From Cyclobacterium roseum (lineage in GTDB: Bacteria > Bacteroidota > Bacteroidia > Cytophagales > Cyclobacteriaceae), in contig NZ_WNKF01000001.1 of assembly GCF_010119225.1 (NCBI RefSeq), forward strand, positions 124,001 through 188,000: DNA of 64,000 nucleotides, read 5' to 3'. The notes below the pieces were generated by a model. That model was given only the letters and a program-made list of their open reading frames with translations. It was not told where the DNA came from and made no database searches. Positions 45,766-54,793 of the stretch are shown piece by piece. The stretch's first letter is position 1. Every line of letters begins with the position of its first letter. A program made the position numbers and the translations under genes.

Positions 45766-45802
45766 AGGATAAATTTGGATGATGGAAATCTGAAAACGAA
45801 CA

Positions 45803-45840
45803 CAAAGGTATCCAAATTTATCAATGATTGCAACAATATG
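45803..45840 (-). promoter_or_regulatory. Promoter of the TonB-dependent receptor gene with overlapping palindrome
   Basis: On the minus strand: TTG at 45833-45831, a 20-bp spacer and TACCTTTG at 45810-45803 (exact TAnnTTTG). The region 45824-45840 reads CATATTG-TTG-CAATCAT, an imperfect version of the palindrome in the DUF4625 promoter, and covers the -33 element. The arrangement suggests repression by a Fur/Zur-type protein. Confidence 0.65.
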
Positions 45841-45856
45841 GCAATATTGAATATAC

Positions 45857-46072
45857 TTACCTTTTTGCTTTTAATCTATCCAGCAAATGTTCCAGGCCAT
45901 TCAGCCGGATTTCATACATGGTTTCAAGCCAAATGCCCAATTTTCCTTCCGGAAACCCTTGTCTCTTGAACCAAATAAGGTAGTGTTCGGGGATATCACA
46001 AATCAACCTGTCCTTGTATTTACCGAAGGGCATTTTTTTCGAGACCAGGTCGAGTAAAATGGTATTATCCAA
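45857..46072 (-). CDS. DUF3820 family protein
   Basis: A 71-residue protein of the DUF3820 family, recognised by MPFGKYKDRLICDIPEHYLIWF and the small conserved fold around it. The family is linked by similarity to putative quorum-sensing-regulated or nuclease-associated small domains, but its function is not established. It follows the small membrane-protein gene by 12 bp and is probably co-transcribed with it. Confidence 0.85.
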   Translation of the reverse strand: MDNTILLDLVSKKMPFGKYKDRLICDIPEHYLIWFKRQGFPEGKLGIWLETMYEIRLNGLEHLLDRLKAKR

Positions 46073-46084
46073 GATGTAATTCGA

Positions 46085-46516
46085 TTAATTTAACCAGGCG
46101 TTCCAGGGGATTCGGCTAAGAATAAGGATAAAGCCAATGCCATAAAACATGTAAATACTTCGAAACCTGCTCCGGCTTTCTGTCAATTTTTTGGCTCTAC
46201 TGTAACCGATGGTAACCAATGCCACAGCCAGGATATTGATCAGTGGGTGTTCCAGTGCGTACAAGCGGCTCATGGAATCTCCCATGGCTTCTCCGCTTAG
46301 GTTGGAAAAGCCCAGGGGACTAAGAAAATATAGAATGATTCCAACCAGTAATTGAATATGTAAAAGCACCATGCCTATCAATCCAAATTTTCGGTCCTTT
46401 TCAGTGAAGGTTTTGTTACTTAAGGCACCATAGAGGGCAAGTACGAAGCTAAATAGAATTCCTGCCAGAACAATATAGGCCAGGAAAGAATGGAGATGCT
46501 GGAATCCAGTGGTCAT
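46085..46516 (-). CDS. Conserved four-helix membrane protein of unknown function
   Basis: A 143-residue integral membrane protein with four hydrophobic segments (YIVLAGILFSFVLALYG, IGMVLLHIQLLVGIILYFL, HPLINILAVALVTIGYS, IYMFYGIGFILILSRIPW). Histidines HLHSF, LLHIQ and EHP at the membrane faces recall cytochrome-b-like haem ligation, but this is only a resemblance. It heads a two-gene unit with the DUF3820 gene and diverges from the MFS gene across 295 bp. Confidence 0.7.
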   Translation of the reverse strand: MTTGFQHLHSFLAYIVLAGILFSFVLALYGALSNKTFTEKDRKFGLIGMVLLHIQLLVGIILYFLSPLGFSNLSGEAMGDSMSRLYALEHPLINILAVALVTIGYSRAKKLTESRSRFRSIYMFYGIGFILILSRIPWNAWLN

Positions 46517-46755
46517 ATTTGGAATGTTTTCGGTTTTGATTGGCTAAATAAAGAAAAAAATGTGACTCTTTCATCAAACTTGCCGGCTTTATGGCGGGGG
46601 AACGTATTATTTATTTTTTATCCAAGAATCGGCTTTGCTCCTTTCAAGGGTGATACAAATAGGTAAAAACGGGAGTGTTAATAGGTTGTAAAACATTCTT
46701 TCATTTTTATCTTATTTGGTTTTTTTGAAAATTATTAATCCCTAATTTTACAAAT

Positions 46756-46763
46756 TATCTTTG
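46756..46763 (+). promoter_or_regulatory. Candidate -7 element of the MFS gene
   Basis: TATCTTTG matches TAnnTTTG exactly and lies 48 bp before ATG 46812. No TTG is found at the standard upstream distance, so the call rests on the -7 match alone. Confidence 0.4.
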
Positions 46764-46811
46764 TGAAAGCCCAGAAAACCTTTTTATTGGTAGCGAAAAA
46801 ACAAGCATTTA

Positions 46812-48092
46812 ATGAACTATTTGAATTTTGTTTTAGAAAATAAGAAACTCTTGGCTTTCGGTTTGCTGATGACTTGTCTTTCCGGATATGGGCAAACCTA
46901 TTTGCTGGCCCTTTATGTACCTTACCTGATTGAGGAATTTACCCTTCAAAATGCCCAAATCAGTGTGTATTACATGGTGGCTACGATTGCAAGTGCTTTG
47001 ATTTTACCGCAAATTGGAAAATACATCGATAAAATCAGCCTGGTAAAATACACCCTGATGGCAACGGTTATTTTTATTCTGGCCATGGTATTGATGAGTT
47101 TTAACCAGTACTGGTATTTCCTGCCCCTCGCTTTCTTTGGCCTTCGGATCGCCGGACAGGGGCTATTTAGCCACATTGCGATTACCAGTATGTCCAAGTA
47201 CTTTCAAAAGGGCAGGGGAAAGGCCATCAGTCTGGCATCCCTGGGGCACCCTTTCGGTCAGGCAGCATTGCCGATCATGGTAGTGGGGTTGATTAATTTG
47301 TTTGGATGGAGGGAATCTTTACTGGTAAATGCCTTGATCGTGTTGGCCATTGTACCCTTGTATTTGTACTTTTTCATCGATGAGAAAAAACTGGTTGTGC
47401 ACGAGGAGGCGAGCCCTACCGACAGTTCCTCATTCAAAAAAGAAGTTTCCCAATGGGAAATCATGAAATCCAGAACATTTTGGCTTTTAGCACCCAATTT
47501 ATTTGTGCTTTCTTTCACCGTTACCGGGTTGTTTTTCTATCAGTTTGCCATTGCAGAATTCAAGGGTTGGACGCTGGAATGGATGGCGGTAGGGCTTACC
47601 TTTTACGCCATTTCGGGTTCGCTGGCCATACTATTTGCCGGTCCCCTGATTGATAAGTACACGGCAAGGAAATTTTTTCCGTTTTACCTGATTCCGTTTC
47701 TATTGGCCATCTTGTTTATTTGGATATTCAGCGACCCGCTGGTCATATTTCCATACATGATTTTGATGGGCGCATCAGCAGGCTTTGGAAATGCAATCGT
47801 TTCAGCCCTTCAGGTAGAATTATTTGGGGCCGGATTCATTGGCAAGGTGCGAAGCATTTTTGCTTCCGTCATGGTATTGAGTTCCGCTGTAGGCCCAGCC
47901 ATTTACGGAGTAGTGGTAGATGCTGGCTTTAGTTTTGATGTGGTATTTATAGGGTCGCTGCTCTTGATGTTTCTGATAATAGTGCTCTCTTTCCGGATCG
48001 TTCCCAATTATACCTATGCCAAAATGAAATACAAATACAAACGGCGTCATCGGAGGTTTGATTTTTTCAATATATTCAATTTAAGACATTGA
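46812..48092 (+). CDS. Major facilitator superfamily transporter
   Basis: A 426-residue MFS permease with 12 hydrophobic segments and a central charged loop (about residues 190-215). The first half holds the helix 2-3 loop variant LILPQIGKYIDKISLVKYT and FFGLRIAGQGLFSHIAI; the second half repeats it in LFAGPLIDKYTARKFFPF. It resembles the nitrate/oxalate-formate-like MFS group in general pattern only; no substrate can be given. The C-terminal tail is strongly basic. It stands alone, with a Bacteroidota-type -7 box upstream. Confidence 0.88.
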   Translation: MNYLNFVLENKKLLAFGLLMTCLSGYGQTYLLALYVPYLIEEFTLQNAQISVYYMVATIASALILPQIGKYIDKISLVKYTLMATVIFILAMVLMSFNQYWYFLPLAFFGLRIAGQGLFSHIAITSMSKYFQKGRGKAISLASLGHPFGQAALPIMVVGLINLFGWRESLLVNALIVLAIVPLYLYFFIDEKKLVVHEEASPTDSSSFKKEVSQWEIMKSRTFWLLAPNLFVLSFTVTGLFFYQFAIAEFKGWTLEWMAVGLTFYAISGSLAILFAGPLIDKYTARKFFPFYLIPFLLAILFIWIFSDPLVIFPYMILMGASAGFGNAIVSALQVELFGAGFIGKVRSIFASVMVLSSAVGPAIYGVVVDAGFSFDVVFIGSLLLMFLIIVLSFRIVPNYTYAKMKYKYKRRHRRFDFFNIFNLRH

Positions 48093-48167
48093 ATAAACAG
48101 GACTAGAAATGTATACCGAAACCTCTGGGATTCATGTAAATATATTTTCATGATTTCAACCCGGTAT

Positions 48168-48199
48168 TTTGGTGGTTTAAGGAGGAGCACATACCTTTG
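48168..48199 (+). promoter_or_regulatory. Canonical Bacteroidota promoter
   Basis: TTTG at 48168-48171, a 20-bp spacer and TACCTTTG at 48192-48199: exact consensus. It ends 18 bp before ATG 48218, and it shows that the small downstream ORF is a real transcription unit. Confidence 0.75.
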
Positions 48200-48217
48200 T
48201 CCCAACGGTAAAAAGTT

Positions 48218-48439
48218 ATGCAAACATTCGTAGCACTTCTGTTATTTACCCTTTGTTATGGACTTTTATTTCTGTCCATGTTTCCGGTAAAAAGGTCAGA
48301 CAAATTCAATCAATTTACCAGCTCGGCCAGGAACGCTCTCTACCGACAATACGATTTGACCTGGCCTTATTTTATATCCTTTCTGGGAGGATATTTGCTG
48401 GCTTCCGCAATGGTTTACCTGATTCAGGACTCTATTTGA
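48218..48439 (+). CDS. Small two-helix membrane protein
   Basis: A 73-residue protein with two hydrophobic segments (FVALLLFTLCYGLLFLSMF and YFISFLGGYLLASAMVYLI) and a short basic loop between them. No family recognised. It has a consensus promoter directly upstream and ends 2 bp before the convergent argH stop. Confidence 0.6.
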   Translation: MQTFVALLLFTLCYGLLFLSMFPVKRSDKFNQFTSSARNALYRQYDLTWPYFISFLGGYLLASAMVYLIQDSI

Positions 48440-48441
48440 TG

Positions 48442-49770
48442 CTATCTCTCCCATAGCCGCTCTTCTGCCTGAAGTGCTGGCTGAAAATCAAGGGCCAGAC
48501 CCTCCATTTTGCTTTTGATAGCGTCCAGGCAGAGATTTCCGATACTTCCCTCATGGGTATGTTGCACACGCTTTCCCGGGGAAAAACGCTCATTTTCGAT
48601 ATCCATACCTACCTTTTTATAAGCATCCCGAAAGGGCATACCCCCTAGTACCAGGCGGTTGACCTCTTCCACGCTAAAAAGATAGGCAAACTTTTCATCA
48701 TCCAGAAGGTCTTGTTGGACGGAAATGTTTTCAAGCATCAACCGGCTGATTTTGAGACAATCCACCAACTGCTCAAAAGCTGGGAAAATGGTTTCCTTTA
48801 GTAACTGCAAATCCCGGTGATACCCTGTACCCAGGTTGGTAAGCAACATCAGAATACTTTGAGGATAGCTTTGGATTTGATTGGTTTTTGCACGGACCAA
48901 CTCAAATACATCCGGATTCTTTTTATGAGGCATGATACTGGATCCGGTGGTTAATTCATCCGGGAAGCTTATAAAACCAAAATGCTGGTTCATATACTGG
49001 ATAGAATCTGTGGCCAGTCGGTTTAGGGTTCCTGCCGTTGCCGACAGGGCGAAAGAAAGGGATTTTTCCGTCTTTCCCCGGCTATTTTGGGCATTGATTA
49101 CATTGTAATGCATGTCAGCAAAACCCAGTAATTCGGTAGTAAGGGACCTGTTAAGCGGGAATGATGAGCCATAACCCGCAGCGGAACCCAGTGGATTGCG
49201 ATTTACCAGGGCATAGGCAGCTTGCCAGAGGTGCATGTCCTCGGCCAGACTTTCAGCCAGCGAACCAAACCAAAGACCAAAAGAAGAAGGCATGGCCAGT
49301 TGGGTGTGGGTATACCCGGGCATCAGGTCATTTTTATGCTTTTCGGCAAGTTGAAGCAAAAGCTGAAACAAGTCGTTTACCTCCTCCAGGCTTTGACGAA
49401 TGGCTTGCCGGTAATATAATTTCAGATCGACCAAAACCTGATCGTTTCTGGAGCGGCCACTATGAAGTTTTTTGCCAACATCTCCGTATCGCTCGGTGAG
49501 TAAAAATTCTACCTGGCTGTGAACGTCTTCGACGCCCGGAGCGATGGAAAAGGTACCCTGGCGGATCTCTTCCCGGATTTCTTTCAATCCTTTTTTAAGC
49601 ATCCGAAGCTCTTCGGCCGTCAGCAAATCGATGGATTCCAACATGATGGCATGTGCCATGGAGCCGGTGACATCGAAGGGGGCAAGTATCAGGTCAAATT
49701 CCGGATCCCGACCAATAGTGAAATTTTCTACCTCTTTTTTGCTCGTTTTGTCTTTTTGCCAAAGCTTCAT
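48442..49770 (-). CDS. argH: Argininosuccinate lyase
   Basis: A 442-residue lyase of the fumarase/aspartase superfamily, splitting argininosuccinate to arginine and fumarate, the last step of the pathway. Signatures: DVHSQVEFLLTERYGDVGKK with KLHSGRSRNDQV, MPGYTHTQLAMPSSFG and the fumarate-lyase loop TTGSSIMPHKKNPDVFELVR. The start overlaps the argE-like gene by 4 bp and it is the last gene of the operon. Confidence 0.97.
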   Translation of the reverse strand: MKLWQKDKTSKKEVENFTIGRDPEFDLILAPFDVTGSMAHAIMLESIDLLTAEELRMLKKGLKEIREEIRQGTFSIAPGVEDVHSQVEFLLTERYGDVGKKLHSGRSRNDQVLVDLKLYYRQAIRQSLEEVNDLFQLLLQLAEKHKNDLMPGYTHTQLAMPSSFGLWFGSLAESLAEDMHLWQAAYALVNRNPLGSAAGYGSSFPLNRSLTTELLGFADMHYNVINAQNSRGKTEKSLSFALSATAGTLNRLATDSIQYMNQHFGFISFPDELTTGSSIMPHKKNPDVFELVRAKTNQIQSYPQSILMLLTNLGTGYHRDLQLLKETIFPAFEQLVDCLKISRLMLENISVQQDLLDDEKFAYLFSVEEVNRLVLGGMPFRDAYKKVGMDIENERFSPGKRVQHTHEGSIGNLCLDAIKSKMEGLALDFQPALQAEERLWER

Positions 49771-50852
49771 TTTTCGTTTTCGGTTAGTTTGGAAAAATAG
49801 TTTTCCAGTAATGCAATGTACAGTGAAATACCCTCTTTAATTTCATTTATATAAATGAATTCATCGGGGGTATGAGATCGGGCCGAATCTCCCGGGCCAA
49901 TTTTAACGGAAGGGTAGGGAATCAGGGCCTGATCGGAGAGGGTAGGGCTACCGAAGGTTTCCAACTCCATGGACCTGGCCACCGAAAGCATCGGGTGGGC
50001 AGCACCAATACGAGAGGAATTTAAACGCATGGAGCGTGGACGAAGTTCGGCTTTCAATGATTGGCGGAGCTCATTCAGGGCTTCCTCCAAGGTATAGGCA
50101 TCGGTCACACGTACGTCCAGGGTGTAGGTACAGCGATCGGGAACCACATTGTGCTGGGAACCGGCCTGGATCAGAGTAGCCGAAACCTTACTGGTACCCA
50201 AAAAGGTGGAAACATGACGGAATTGAAAGTTCCGAATGGCGATTAAATCATCCAATGCTTCGTAAATAGCATTCAGCCCTTCCTCTCTGGCCGCATGTCC
50301 GGCTTTGCCTTTTACCAGGGCATCGATTACCATTAGCCCTTTTTCCGCCACCGCCATTTTTAATTGGGTAGGCTCGCCTACAAGGGCGACGCTCAATTCC
50401 GGAAATTCCGGAATCAGGGATTCAATGCCATCCTTTCCACTGATCTCCTCCTCTGCTGATGCCACCATCAGCAGGTTTACGGGCAGGGGTTGGTTTCGGA
50501 AATGCATGAAGGCCGCTATTAAGGCCACCAGCGGACCCCCGGCATCGTTAGATCCCAGACCAAATAGTTTTCCGTCTTTTTCTATCGGTTCGAAGGGGTC
50601 CAGCGTATATCCCTGATTGGGCTTTACCGTATCGTGGTGCGAATTAAGCATGACCGTAGGTCGGGCAGGATCATATGCACTGGCATACGCCCAAATATTA
50701 TTTCCCTTTTGATGGACGGAGGTACCCTTTTTTTCAAAAAAAGCACGGATTATCGCTGCGGTCTGGTTTTCGGATTTGCTAAAGGAAGGAGTTCGGATCA
50801 GGTCCTTAAGTAATTCCAGGGCTTCTGTATGTAGTTGGTTGAGGGATTCCAA
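49767..50852 (-). CDS. argE: M20 family deacylase, N-acylcitrulline/acylornithine deacylase (ArgE-like)
   Basis: A 361-residue M20 metallohydrolase. Zinc ligands and catalytic residues are seen in LNSHHDTV, GLGSNDAGGPLVALI, ASAEEEISG and ALVGEPTQ. It should remove the acyl group late in the pathway. Because the operon has an N-acylornithine transcarbamylase, the expected substrate is N-acetyl- or N-succinyl-citrulline rather than acetylornithine. It sits 18 bp after argB and overlaps argH by 4 bp. Confidence 0.9.
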   Translation of the reverse strand: MESLNQLHTEALELLKDLIRTPSFSKSENQTAAIIRAFFEKKGTSVHQKGNNIWAYASAYDPARPTVMLNSHHDTVKPNQGYTLDPFEPIEKDGKLFGLGSNDAGGPLVALIAAFMHFRNQPLPVNLLMVASAEEEISGKDGIESLIPEFPELSVALVGEPTQLKMAVAEKGLMVIDALVKGKAGHAAREEGLNAIYEALDDLIAIRNFQFRHVSTFLGTSKVSATLIQAGSQHNVVPDRCTYTLDVRVTDAYTLEEALNELRQSLKAELRPRSMRLNSSRIGAAHPMLSVARSMELETFGSPTLSDQALIPYPSVKIGPGDSARSHTPDEFIYINEIKEGISLYIALLENYFSKLTENEK

Positions 50853-50870
50853 TGTGGGAAAGGGGTTAGG

Positions 50871-51674
50871 TCAGTATAAACCGTACTTTTGGGATTCGAT
50901 GATGGTACCGGCATTTTTTCCTTTAGAGGCTAAAAGCAGGCTTTCCGGTAAGCCTAGCCATACATGGTTGACTCCTTTGTTAAGTGCCTTGAATGCGTTT
51001 TCCAATTTGGGAATCATACCGGAGTGGATGACCTGATCCCGGATAAGTTCTTTATAGATATCATCATTAATCAGCGGTATCAGCGAGGCTTCATTACTTG
51101 CGTCCATCAGCACACCGGTTTTGTCAAAACAAAAATACAGATTTACCTTGTGTTTTTTTGCCAGAGCCGTGGCAATTTCGGAGGCAATGGTATCTGCATT
51201 TGTATTTAAAAGTTGCCCCTTGCCGTCATGGGTGATGGCACTGAAAACCGGGGCAATGCTTTGTTGTAGCAACGATTCCAACAGTTCAGTATGCACTTGG
51301 TCGACATCCCCCACGTACCCATAATCTACGCCCCCCTTTACAGGTCTTTTGTGAGAGCGGATGGCATTGCCGTCGGCGCCGGTCAGGCCGATTGCCTGTT
51401 GCCCGTAGGTGTAGAGTTCGGCCACGAGGTTTTTATTAATCAGTCCGGCATAGACCATGGTCACCAGATCCAGGGTTTCTTTGTCCGTAATTCTTCTGCC
51501 CAGATGCATTTTAGGTTCGATTCCTAGGGATAGACCAATGCGGCTTGCCATGACTCCTCCTCCGTGGACAAGGATTTTTTGACCGGGGAACTTTGAAAAT
51601 AACTTAAGAAATTGGGTGGATTTTTCAGGGTGATCGATTACGTTTCCACCGATTTTGATAACGCTGATGTCCAT
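50871..51674 (-). CDS. argB: Acetylglutamate kinase
   Basis: A 267-residue amino-acid kinase phosphorylating N-acylglutamate, the second step of the pathway. It has ISVIKIGGNVIDH, the glycine loop ILVHGGGVMASRIG, LTGADGNAIRSHKR and the acidic/lysine site near FDKTGVLMDAS. The N-terminal extension that makes some ArgB proteins arginine-sensitive hexamers is absent, so feedback inhibition is not evident. It starts 12 bp downstream of the transcarbamylase. Confidence 0.95.
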   Translation of the reverse strand: MDISVIKIGGNVIDHPEKSTQFLKLFSKFPGQKILVHGGGVMASRIGLSLGIEPKMHLGRRITDKETLDLVTMVYAGLINKNLVAELYTYGQQAIGLTGADGNAIRSHKRPVKGGVDYGYVGDVDQVHTELLESLLQQSIAPVFSAITHDGKGQLLNTNADTIASEIATALAKKHKVNLYFCFDKTGVLMDASNEASLIPLINDDIYKELIRDQVIHSGMIPKLENAFKALNKGVNHVWLGLPESLLLASKGKNAGTIIESQKYGLY

Positions 51675-51686
51675 GGCAAGGAGGTT

Positions 51687-52628
51687 TTAAAGCAAGCTGT
51701 CAATAACTGCTTGTGCGGCAAAAATTCGGTTTTTAGCTTGATTTTGAACCAGACTACGGTTTCCATCCAAAATTTCATCGCTCAGTTCCAGGTTTCTTCT
51801 CACCGGCAAGCAATGCATGACTTTTGCCTTGGAATTGGACCCCAACTTATTTTCGTTCAACAACCAATTTTCATCTACTTTGAGAATCTTTCCGTAAAGA
51901 TTGAAAGCACTCCAGTTTTTAACGTAAACAAAATCTGCGTCCTCCAGTGCCTTTTTTTGATTGTATTCTATGGTGGCTCCCTTGGTGAATTGTTCGTCCA
52001 ACTCATATCCAACCGGATGGGTTATGGTCAGGTCGTGACCACAGCCGACAGCCCATTCTGAAAAAGAATTAGCTACCGCATGAGGAATGGATTTGATGTG
52101 TGGGGCCCAGGTAAGTACCACCTTTGGCTTTCGTTTTTCTTTAAAATTTTCTTTTATCGTTACCATATCCGCCAGACTTTGCAAGGGATGCCGTACCGCA
52201 CTCTCCAGACTGATGACAGGAATACCTGAGTACCGAATAAACTGGTTGAGGATAAAATCCTGACTGTCTTCTTCCTTGTTGGTAAGAGAAGGGAATGCCC
52301 GGATAGCCAGAAAATCAAAGTAACTTCCCAGGACAGCCGCCGCGTCCTTGATGTGCTCCACCTTGTTTTTGTTCATCAACACCCCGTCCTGCATTTCCAG
52401 TGCCCAAGTATCTTTGTCCATATTGAGCACGAAACTTTCCACTCCCAAATTGGAAGCAGCTAGCTGGGTACTCACCCGGGTCCTCAAACTGGGATTTAAA
52501 AAAATAAGGCCAAGTCGCTTGCCTTTCCCCTTTTCCTGGGCCTGTAGTGGAGCCGATTTGTAGGTCAGGGCTTTATCGATAAGGGAGGCTGCCAGGGAAC
52601 TGCTATCAAATTGTGTGAAATTTTTCAT
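51687..52628 (-). CDS. argF': N-acylornithine carbamoyltransferase (acetyl- or succinyl-ornithine type)
   Basis: A 313-residue transcarbamylase of the family that acts on N-acetyl- (Xanthomonas) or N-succinyl-L-ornithine (Bacteroides fragilis) instead of free ornithine. The carbamoyl-phosphate loop is FLNPSLRTRVSTQLA (the classical S-x-R-T-R variant), with DFLAIRAFPS and ESAVRHPLQSLADM and the C-terminal VMHCLPVRRNLELSDE. Residue 90, just before EHIKDAA, is Val. As I recall, that position is Glu in the acetyl-specific and Pro in the succinyl-specific enzyme, and small substitutions favour the succinyl substrate. Position in the operon confirms the pathway. Confidence 0.93.
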   Translation of the reverse strand: MKNFTQFDSSSLAASLIDKALTYKSAPLQAQEKGKGKRLGLIFLNPSLRTRVSTQLAASNLGVESFVLNMDKDTWALEMQDGVLMNKNKVEHIKDAAAVLGSYFDFLAIRAFPSLTNKEEDSQDFILNQFIRYSGIPVISLESAVRHPLQSLADMVTIKENFKEKRKPKVVLTWAPHIKSIPHAVANSFSEWAVGCGHDLTITHPVGYELDEQFTKGATIEYNQKKALEDADFVYVKNWSAFNLYGKILKVDENWLLNENKLGSNSKAKVMHCLPVRRNLELSDEILDGNRSLVQNQAKNRIFAAQAVIDSLL

Positions 52629-52631
52629 GTG

Positions 52632-53783
52632 TTATTTTAAATGTGCATTTGGTTCGATTACTTTTTTCAAACTGTCCAGGAAATGCCTCAATTCCGCCTG
52701 TTGAATTCCTAAGGGAGGAAGGAGGCGAATGGTTTCTTTTGTGGCTGCACTTCCGGTAAAAATCCGATGAGTCTGGACCAGTTCGGTCCGGTAAGGAGCG
52801 GCGACTTCATTTAGGTCGAAACCAATCATCAAGCCTTTACCTCTCAGACCCGTCACGGCTGAAAATTCACTGGCCAGGGCTTTCATTAGGAATTCCCCCT
52901 GCGTTACTGCATTTTCCATCAGCTTTTCTTTTTCCAGAATTTCCAGTACTGCTAATCCTGCCGCACAAGCCAAATGGTTTCCCCCGAAAGTGGTTCCAAG
53001 CAGGCCAAAACTAGCCTTAAACTTAGGATGGATCAAGACCCCTCCGATCGGGAACCCGTTTCCCATCCCTTTGGCTACCGTGATTAAATCTGGCTCCAAG
53101 CCACTCGTCCACTGATGAGCAAAGAATTTGCCGGTTCTTCCATAGCCAGCTTGCACTTCATCCACTATTAAAATGGCCTCGTATTTTCTGGCCAATTCGG
53201 ATAAGCCACGCAGAAAATCAGGATTGGCGATCCGGATACCATTTACTCCCTGGATGCTCTCGATGATAATGGCAGCAATTTCGTTTGTTTTTAACGTGTC
53301 CTCTACCGCATCCAGGTCGTCTATTTCTTCGAAAAACACCTGGTGGCCAGCGTTAAATGGGGCTACTATTTTTGGATTGTCAGTTACCGCTACCGCGCCG
53401 GATGTTCTTCCATGAAAAGCACCTTTAAAAGCAATGACTCCTGCTTTGCCCGTATGAAAGGAAGCTAGTTTCAGGGCATTTTCATTGGCCTCTGCACCGG
53501 AATTGCACAAAAAGAGGTGGTAATCGGGGTATCCGGACAGCTTACCCAATTTTTCAGCAAACGCTGTTTGCAACGGAATTTTAACCGAATTGGAATAGAA
53601 AGCGATTTTTTCCAGTTGTTGCTGTAAGCACTTAACGAAATGGGGATGACTATGACCTACTGATATTACGGCATGACCTCCATATAAGTCCAGGTACTTA
53701 TTTCCTTCTTGATCCCAAATATAAACCCCCTGCGCTTTTGCAGGTGTCACTGGCATCAAAGGATATACATCAAATAGCTTCAT
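52632..53783 (-). CDS. argD: N-acylornithine aminotransferase
   Basis: A 383-residue class III PLP aminotransferase converting N-acylglutamate semialdehyde to N-acylornithine. The PLP lysine lies in DLITVAKGMGNGFPIGG; other hallmarks are LDLYGGHAVISVGHSHP, FLCNSGAEANENALK, HGRTSGAVAVT and LIVDEVQAGYGRTGKF. It ends 3 bp before the transcarbamylase and starts 41 bp after argC. Confidence 0.95.
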   Translation of the reverse strand: MKLFDVYPLMPVTPAKAQGVYIWDQEGNKYLDLYGGHAVISVGHSHPHFVKCLQQQLEKIAFYSNSVKIPLQTAFAEKLGKLSGYPDYHLFLCNSGAEANENALKLASFHTGKAGVIAFKGAFHGRTSGAVAVTDNPKIVAPFNAGHQVFFEEIDDLDAVEDTLKTNEIAAIIIESIQGVNGIRIANPDFLRGLSELARKYEAILIVDEVQAGYGRTGKFFAHQWTSGLEPDLITVAKGMGNGFPIGGVLIHPKFKASFGLLGTTFGGNHLACAAGLAVLEILEKEKLMENAVTQGEFLMKALASEFSAVTGLRGKGLMIGFDLNEVAAPYRTELVQTHRIFTGSAATKETIRLLPPLGIQQAELRHFLDSLKKVIEPNAHLK

Positions 53784-53824
53784 TCGTTGAAGGTTTCGTT
53801 TTCTAAACGTAGGGAAATTATTTT

Positions 53825-54793
53825 TTAGAAAGCAGTGCTTTTCAATCGCAATCCGGTTTTTTCATCCAGCCCAAACGCCAGGTTCAGGTTTTGTACTGCT
53901 TGTCCGGAAGCTCCTTTTAATAAATTGTCTGTAATAGAGTAAATCACCAATTGGCCGGCCTCTTTTTTTAGGTGAACAATGCATTTATTGGTATTGACCA
54001 CCTGTTTTAGATCAATATCCTGCTGGCTGACATGGGTAAAGGCGGCCTCTTTATAAAAATCCCGGTAGACAGCCTGGGCTTCTTCCAGGCTTCCTGAAAA
54101 AGGGAAATAGGCCGTCACCCAGATTCCCCGGGTGAAGTTACCGCGATTCGGGACAAATAAAACCTGCCCCTTGAAAGCAGGGTCCAGCTGTCCGAAGGTC
54201 TGGTTGATTTCCTTCAGGTGTTGATGGGAAAACAACTTGTAAACGGAGGCGTTTTGATTTCGCTGACTAAAGTGAGTGGTTGGCGATAATTTTTTGCCCG
54301 CCCCTGTGCTTCCGGTGATACCGTTGACATGCAGGGTCTGATTGCACCATCCTTCCTTTACAGCGGGGGCCAGGGCTAATTGAATGCCTGTAGCAAAACA
54401 ACCCGGATTGGCGATTTTCCCTGCTTTTTTTATTCGGGCAGCATTCACTTCCGGCAATCCGTAAATGAAACCATCGGACTCGTCTCTGAAATCGGTGCTT
54501 AAATCGATGATCACCGTTTTGGAACCGAAGGAGTGGGTTTCCAGAAAGGGTCTTGCTTCTCCGTGGGGAAGACAAAGAAAGACCAGGTCCAGGCCATCGG
54601 TAACAATCTGATCTGTAAATACCAGGTCTGAATCTCCAATTAGATCCGGATGGACCACTTCCAGCGGTTTCCCTTTCTGGCTGTTGCTGTGGATCCATTG
54701 AATGGCTACGTTTGGGTGGTGTAGCAGCAAGCGGATCAATTCGCCTCCGGTATATCCGGCAGCACCGACGATTCCCGTGTTAATCGTTGTCAT
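53825..54793 (-). CDS. argC: N-acetyl-gamma-glutamyl-phosphate reductase
   Basis: A 322-residue NADP-dependent reductase. It starts with the dinucleotide motif NTGIVGAAGYTGGELIRLL, has the active-site cysteine in KIANPGCFATGIQLALAP and the histidine region with FSHQHLKEINQ. Its start overlaps the end of argG by 14 bp, so the two are tightly coupled. Confidence 0.97.
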   Translation of the reverse strand: MTTINTGIVGAAGYTGGELIRLLLHHPNVAIQWIHSNSQKGKPLEVVHPDLIGDSDLVFTDQIVTDGLDLVFLCLPHGEARPFLETHSFGSKTVIIDLSTDFRDESDGFIYGLPEVNAARIKKAGKIANPGCFATGIQLALAPAVKEGWCNQTLHVNGITGSTGAGKKLSPTTHFSQRNQNASVYKLFSHQHLKEINQTFGQLDPAFKGQVLFVPNRGNFTRGIWVTAYFPFSGSLEEAQAVYRDFYKEAAFTHVSQQDIDLKQVVNTNKCIVHLKKEAGQLVIYSITDNLLKGASGQAVQNLNLAFGLDEKTGLRLKSTAF

